From: Nonlabens sp. Hel1_33_55
Lineage (GTDB): Bacteria; Bacteroidota; Bacteroidia; Flavobacteriales; Flavobacteriaceae
Direction: 5' to 3'
NCBI RefSeq assembly: GCF_900101765.1
Contig: NZ_LT627735.1
Coordinates: 1,523,501 to 1,587,500 of the forward strand
DNA length: 64,000 nucleotides
Part shown: positions 61,687-64,000 of the stretch, one piece after another
Numbering within the stretch: the first letter of the stretch is position 1
How the letters are laid out: each line of letters starts with the position of its first letter
Notes under the pieces: generated by a model
Database searches by the model: none
Told to the model about the DNA's origin: nothing
What the model saw: only the letters and a program-made list of their open reading frames with translations
Position numbers and translations under genes: made by a program

Positions 61687-61702
61687 CGCTTTCGCGAAAG
61701 CG
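61687..61702. repeat. Palindrome copy 19 (intergenic)
   Basis: Exact 16-mer in the 64-base gap between the fumarylacetoacetase stop and the bshC start. Confidence 0.95.
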
Positions 61703-61716
61703 AACTAAAATTACAA

Positions 61717-63015
61717 CTATTTGCTGCCTTTACCGCTAGAGGTGTATGAAGGAATTAACTTGTTAGAAACCTCGCCAAAACCTATACGTACCGAACTATT
61801 GTTGCAATAACCTCTCATCGTTACCGTATCGTTGTCCTCAATAAAATTGCGCTGTGTACCGTCGTTCAACTTTATAGGTTGTTGCCCGTTCCAGCTAAGC
61901 TCTAGCATTGAACCATAACTGTCTGAAGTGGATCCAGATATAGTACCACTTCCCATAAGGTCTCCACTGTTAATACGGCATCCATTAATGGTGTGGTGCG
62001 CAAGTTGCTGGGACATACTCCAATAAAGATGCTTAAAGTTTGATTTGGTAAGAGTGGTAGGCGTGCCATTTTCTGGAGTGAGATCCACCTCAAGATGTAT
62101 ATCAAAACTACTTTTTGGCCGGTGCTTCAAATATTTCAAAGGCGTTTTTTCTTGATCTGGACCAGAACATCTGAAAGGCTCCAAAGCATCCATCGTCACA
62201 ATCCAAGGACTTATAGAAGTTGCAAAATTCTTTCCTAAAAATGGCCCTAAAGGCGCATATTCCCATTTTTGAATATCACGGGCACTCCAGTCATTGAGCA
62301 GCACCATTCCAAAAATGTAATCCTCTGCATGATTGATATCGATGGGTTCTCCTAATTTGTTTGCATCCGTAGTGATAAAAGCGGTCTCCAGCTCAAAATC
62401 AACTTTTTTTGATGAACCAAAAATTGGATCTTGACTGTTATTATCCAGCATTTGCCCTTTAGGTCTATGGATATTAATACCAGAAGGTATTATAGAACTG
62501 GATCTACCATGATAAGCTATAGGCATGTGAATCCAGTTAGGCATTAAGGCATTTTCCTTATCTCTAAACATGCTACCAACGTTCACAGCGTGTTCTTTAC
62601 TGCTATAGAAATCAGTATAGTCACCTATAAGAACAGGCAATTGCATCTCCACTTCATCCATATGAAAAATAACACGATCTCTATTCTCTTTATGATCTCT
62701 GAGTTCAGAATTTTCTTTATCAAATATGTCACCTATTCTGTTGCGAACAAGTCTCCATGTTTTTTTACCATCCGAAATGAAATCATTTAAAGTATCCTGC
62801 ATGAACATATCATCAGTCAAAGGCACATTGGAAAAATAGCCTAACTCTTGCAAGGCACCTAAATCAATGGCATGATCACCGATACGAGTTCCAATAGTAA
62901 TAACATTCTCTCGAGTAAGAAAAACTCCAAAAGGGATGTTTTGAATGGGGAAATGGGAATCCTTGCTGTATCCTATCCATGACCTACGGTTTGGGTTGTT
63001 AGTTTCGGCTGGCAT
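61717..63015 (-). CDS. Fumarylacetoacetase
   Basis: Hydrolyses fumarylacetoacetate to fumarate and acetoacetate, the end of the tyrosine/homogentisate pathway. 432 residues, a normal length. Motifs: FPIQNIPFGVFL near 22, DYTDFYSSKEHAVNVGSMFR near 130 with metal-ligand Asp/Glu, YHGRSSSIIPSG, LNDWSARDIQKWEYAPLGPF, GKNFATSISPWIV and SGDLMGSGTISGSTSDSYGS. Divergent from glyA. Other tyrosine-pathway genes are not present. Confidence 0.95.
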   Translation of the reverse strand: MPAETNNPNRRSWIGYSKDSHFPIQNIPFGVFLTRENVITIGTRIGDHAIDLGALQELGYFSNVPLTDDMFMQDTLNDFISDGKKTWRLVRNRIGDIFDKENSELRDHKENRDRVIFHMDEVEMQLPVLIGDYTDFYSSKEHAVNVGSMFRDKENALMPNWIHMPIAYHGRSSSIIPSGINIHRPKGQMLDNNSQDPIFGSSKKVDFELETAFITTDANKLGEPIDINHAEDYIFGMVLLNDWSARDIQKWEYAPLGPFLGKNFATSISPWIVTMDALEPFRCSGPDQEKTPLKYLKHRPKSSFDIHLEVDLTPENGTPTTLTKSNFKHLYWSMSQQLAHHTINGCRINSGDLMGSGTISGSTSDSYGSMLELSWNGQQPIKLNDGTQRNFIEDNDTVTMRGYCNNSSVRIGFGEVSNKLIPSYTSSGKGSK

Positions 63016-63088
63016 ATATAGTTGTTAAACTGTTTAAAAGTAAACCTCAAAACTGTTGTTGAGAAGAGCTAACATAGAGGTTGTGATG

Positions 63089-63096
63089 TATTTTTG
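63089..63096 (+). promoter_or_regulatory. glyA -7 element
   Basis: TATTTTTG, 18 bases before the glyA ATG. TTG trinucleotides at 63056-63061 lie about 27 bases away, so only this half is convincing. Confidence 0.45.
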
Positions 63097-63114
63097 TATA
63101 TAAATTTTTCACAA

Positions 63115-64000
63115 ATGACTACCATGGATAATGAGATTTTTGATCTAATAGATTTAGAAGCTAAACGACAGGCTTCTGGCCTCGAACTTATAGCAAGCGA
63201 AAATTATGTAAGTGATAACGTTCTAAAAGCTGCTGGTTCTATTTTAACCAATAAATATGCTGAAGGTTATCCAGATAAAAGATACTACGGAGGTTGCGAA
63301 GTCGTAGACAAAATTGAGACATTAGCCATTGAACGTGCAAAGCTTTTATTCAATGCGGAGTATGTAAATGTTCAACCTCATTCTGGTAGTCAAGCAAATA
63401 CCGCTGTTTATCACGCTTGCCTTAATCCCGGAGATAAAATTTTAGGTTTCGACCTTTCTCATGGTGGTCACTTGACCCATGGATCTCCTGTTAATTTTTC
63501 TGGTAAACTTTATACCACATCATTTTATGGAGTAGAACGTGAAACTGGACTTTTGAATTATGATGAAATAGCAAAAATTGCTAATAAAGAAAAACCCAAA
63601 CTAATAATAGCAGGAGCTTCTGCTTACAGTAGAGAAATTGACTATAAAAGATTTAGAGAAATTGCAGATGAAGTAGGTGCGATTTTACTATCAGATATTG
63701 CGCATCCAGCAGGATTAATCGCAAAGGGCTTACTTCAAGACGCCGTTGAGCATTCTCATATATGCACAAGTACTACCCATAAAACTCTGAGAGGACCTCG
63801 TGGTGGAATTATAATTATGGGGAAAGATTTTGAAAATCCATTTGGCCAGAAATTGAAAAATGGAAAATTGAAAATGATGTCAACATTGTTGAATAGCGCA
63901 GTTTTTCCTGGTAACCAAGGTGGACCTTTAATGCATATTATCGCTGCAAAGGCTGTGGCATTTGAAGAAGCTTTACAAGAAGAATTTCTTCATTACACGG
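63115..64000 (+). CDS. glyA: Serine hydroxymethyltransferase, C-terminus cut by window edge
   Basis: PLP enzyme that interconverts serine and glycine with tetrahydrofolate. Begins MTTMDNEIFDLIDLEAKRQA (ATG 63115; 63124 is an alternative) and reaches 295 of about 420 residues. SGLELIASENYVSDNV, KYAEGYPDKRYYGGCEVVD, VQPHSGSQANTAVYHACLNP, DLSHGGHLTHG, SDIAHPAGLIA and STTHKTLRGPRGG, with the PLP-binding Lys, are present; then VFPGNQGGPLMHIIAAKAVA. Confidence 0.97.
   Translation, partial: MTTMDNEIFDLIDLEAKRQASGLELIASENYVSDNVLKAAGSILTNKYAEGYPDKRYYGGCEVVDKIETLAIERAKLLFNAEYVNVQPHSGSQANTAVYHACLNPGDKILGFDLSHGGHLTHGSPVNFSGKLYTTSFYGVERETGLLNYDEIAKIANKEKPKLIIAGASAYSREIDYKRFREIADEVGAILLSDIAHPAGLIAKGLLQDAVEHSHICTSTTHKTLRGPRGGIIIMGKDFENPFGQKLKNGKLKMMSTLLNSAVFPGNQGGPLMHIIAAKAVAFEEALQEEFLHYT

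Overview
The window looks like a chromosomal segment from a marine member of the Flavobacteriaceae (Bacteroidetes). Evidence for this is the gene families (SulP, PafA, BshC, TPM/LemA trio, M56/BlaI pair, SIMPL, DUF389), several putative promoters of the Bacteroidetes form TTG-N17-21-TAnnTTTG (before thrS, rpmI, rhlE and pafA), AT-rich intergenic DNA and short Bacteroidetes-type REP repeats. A Nonlabens-like genus is my guess and cannot be proved from the sequence. I see no rRNA, tRNA, CRISPR array or complete insertion sequence.

Layout. 1-8.7 kb: truncated acyl-CoA carboxylase subunit, M23 peptidase, SIMPL protein, aspartyl protease with a PDZ domain, SulP transporter, GNAT acetyltransferase, RhlE-type RNA helicase, lipoprotein. 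8.9-11.8 kb: LemA and two TPM proteins in one operon, then a metal-receptor-like binding protein with a 51-residue protein. 11.9-14.8 kb: a BlaI/M56 signalling pair. 15-17.9 kb: two related secreted coiled-coil proteins. 18-21.4 kb: thrS, infC (apparent ATA start), rpmI, rplT. 21.5-25.6 kb: two outer-membrane barrels, a 2-hydroxyacid dehydrogenase and a small secreted protein. 25.7-27.1 kb: an AT-rich, cassette-like patch with two orphan genes. 27.1-31.9 kb: ssb, rluF, a GIY-YIG protein and recG, threaded with 17 REP-like repeats. 31.9-38.8 kb: M1 peptidase, a membrane-anchored protein, a glutamate-synthase-like protein, UvrD helicase. 38.8-45.2 kb: sugar/lipid-type genes (membrane protein, two glycosyltransferases, FabH/FabI-like pair, methyltransferase). 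45.2-64 kb: PafA, MlaE/MlaF, DUF389, mannose-1-phosphate guanylyltransferase, SprT-like, yidC, pyrG, OsmC, LysM-receptor fusion, guaA, bshC, fumarylacetoacetase, truncated glyA.

The most striking feature is a 16-bp perfect palindrome, CGCTTTCGCGAAAGCG. It occurs 15 times exactly and 4 times in near-exact form, spread along the whole window both between and inside genes. Inside genes it is read in all three frames (RFRES, AFAKA, LSRKR). In at least three secreted proteins the AFAKA reading, or its AFVKA variant, sits at the end of the signal peptide. A second repeat family (REP-like hairpins with conserved TGTCA and CTGAA/TTTCAG segments) clusters around rluF and a GIY-YIG endonuclease gene, which suggests a link between the nuclease and the repeats. 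Functional statements rest on family recognition by eye; nothing was searched or folded computationally.
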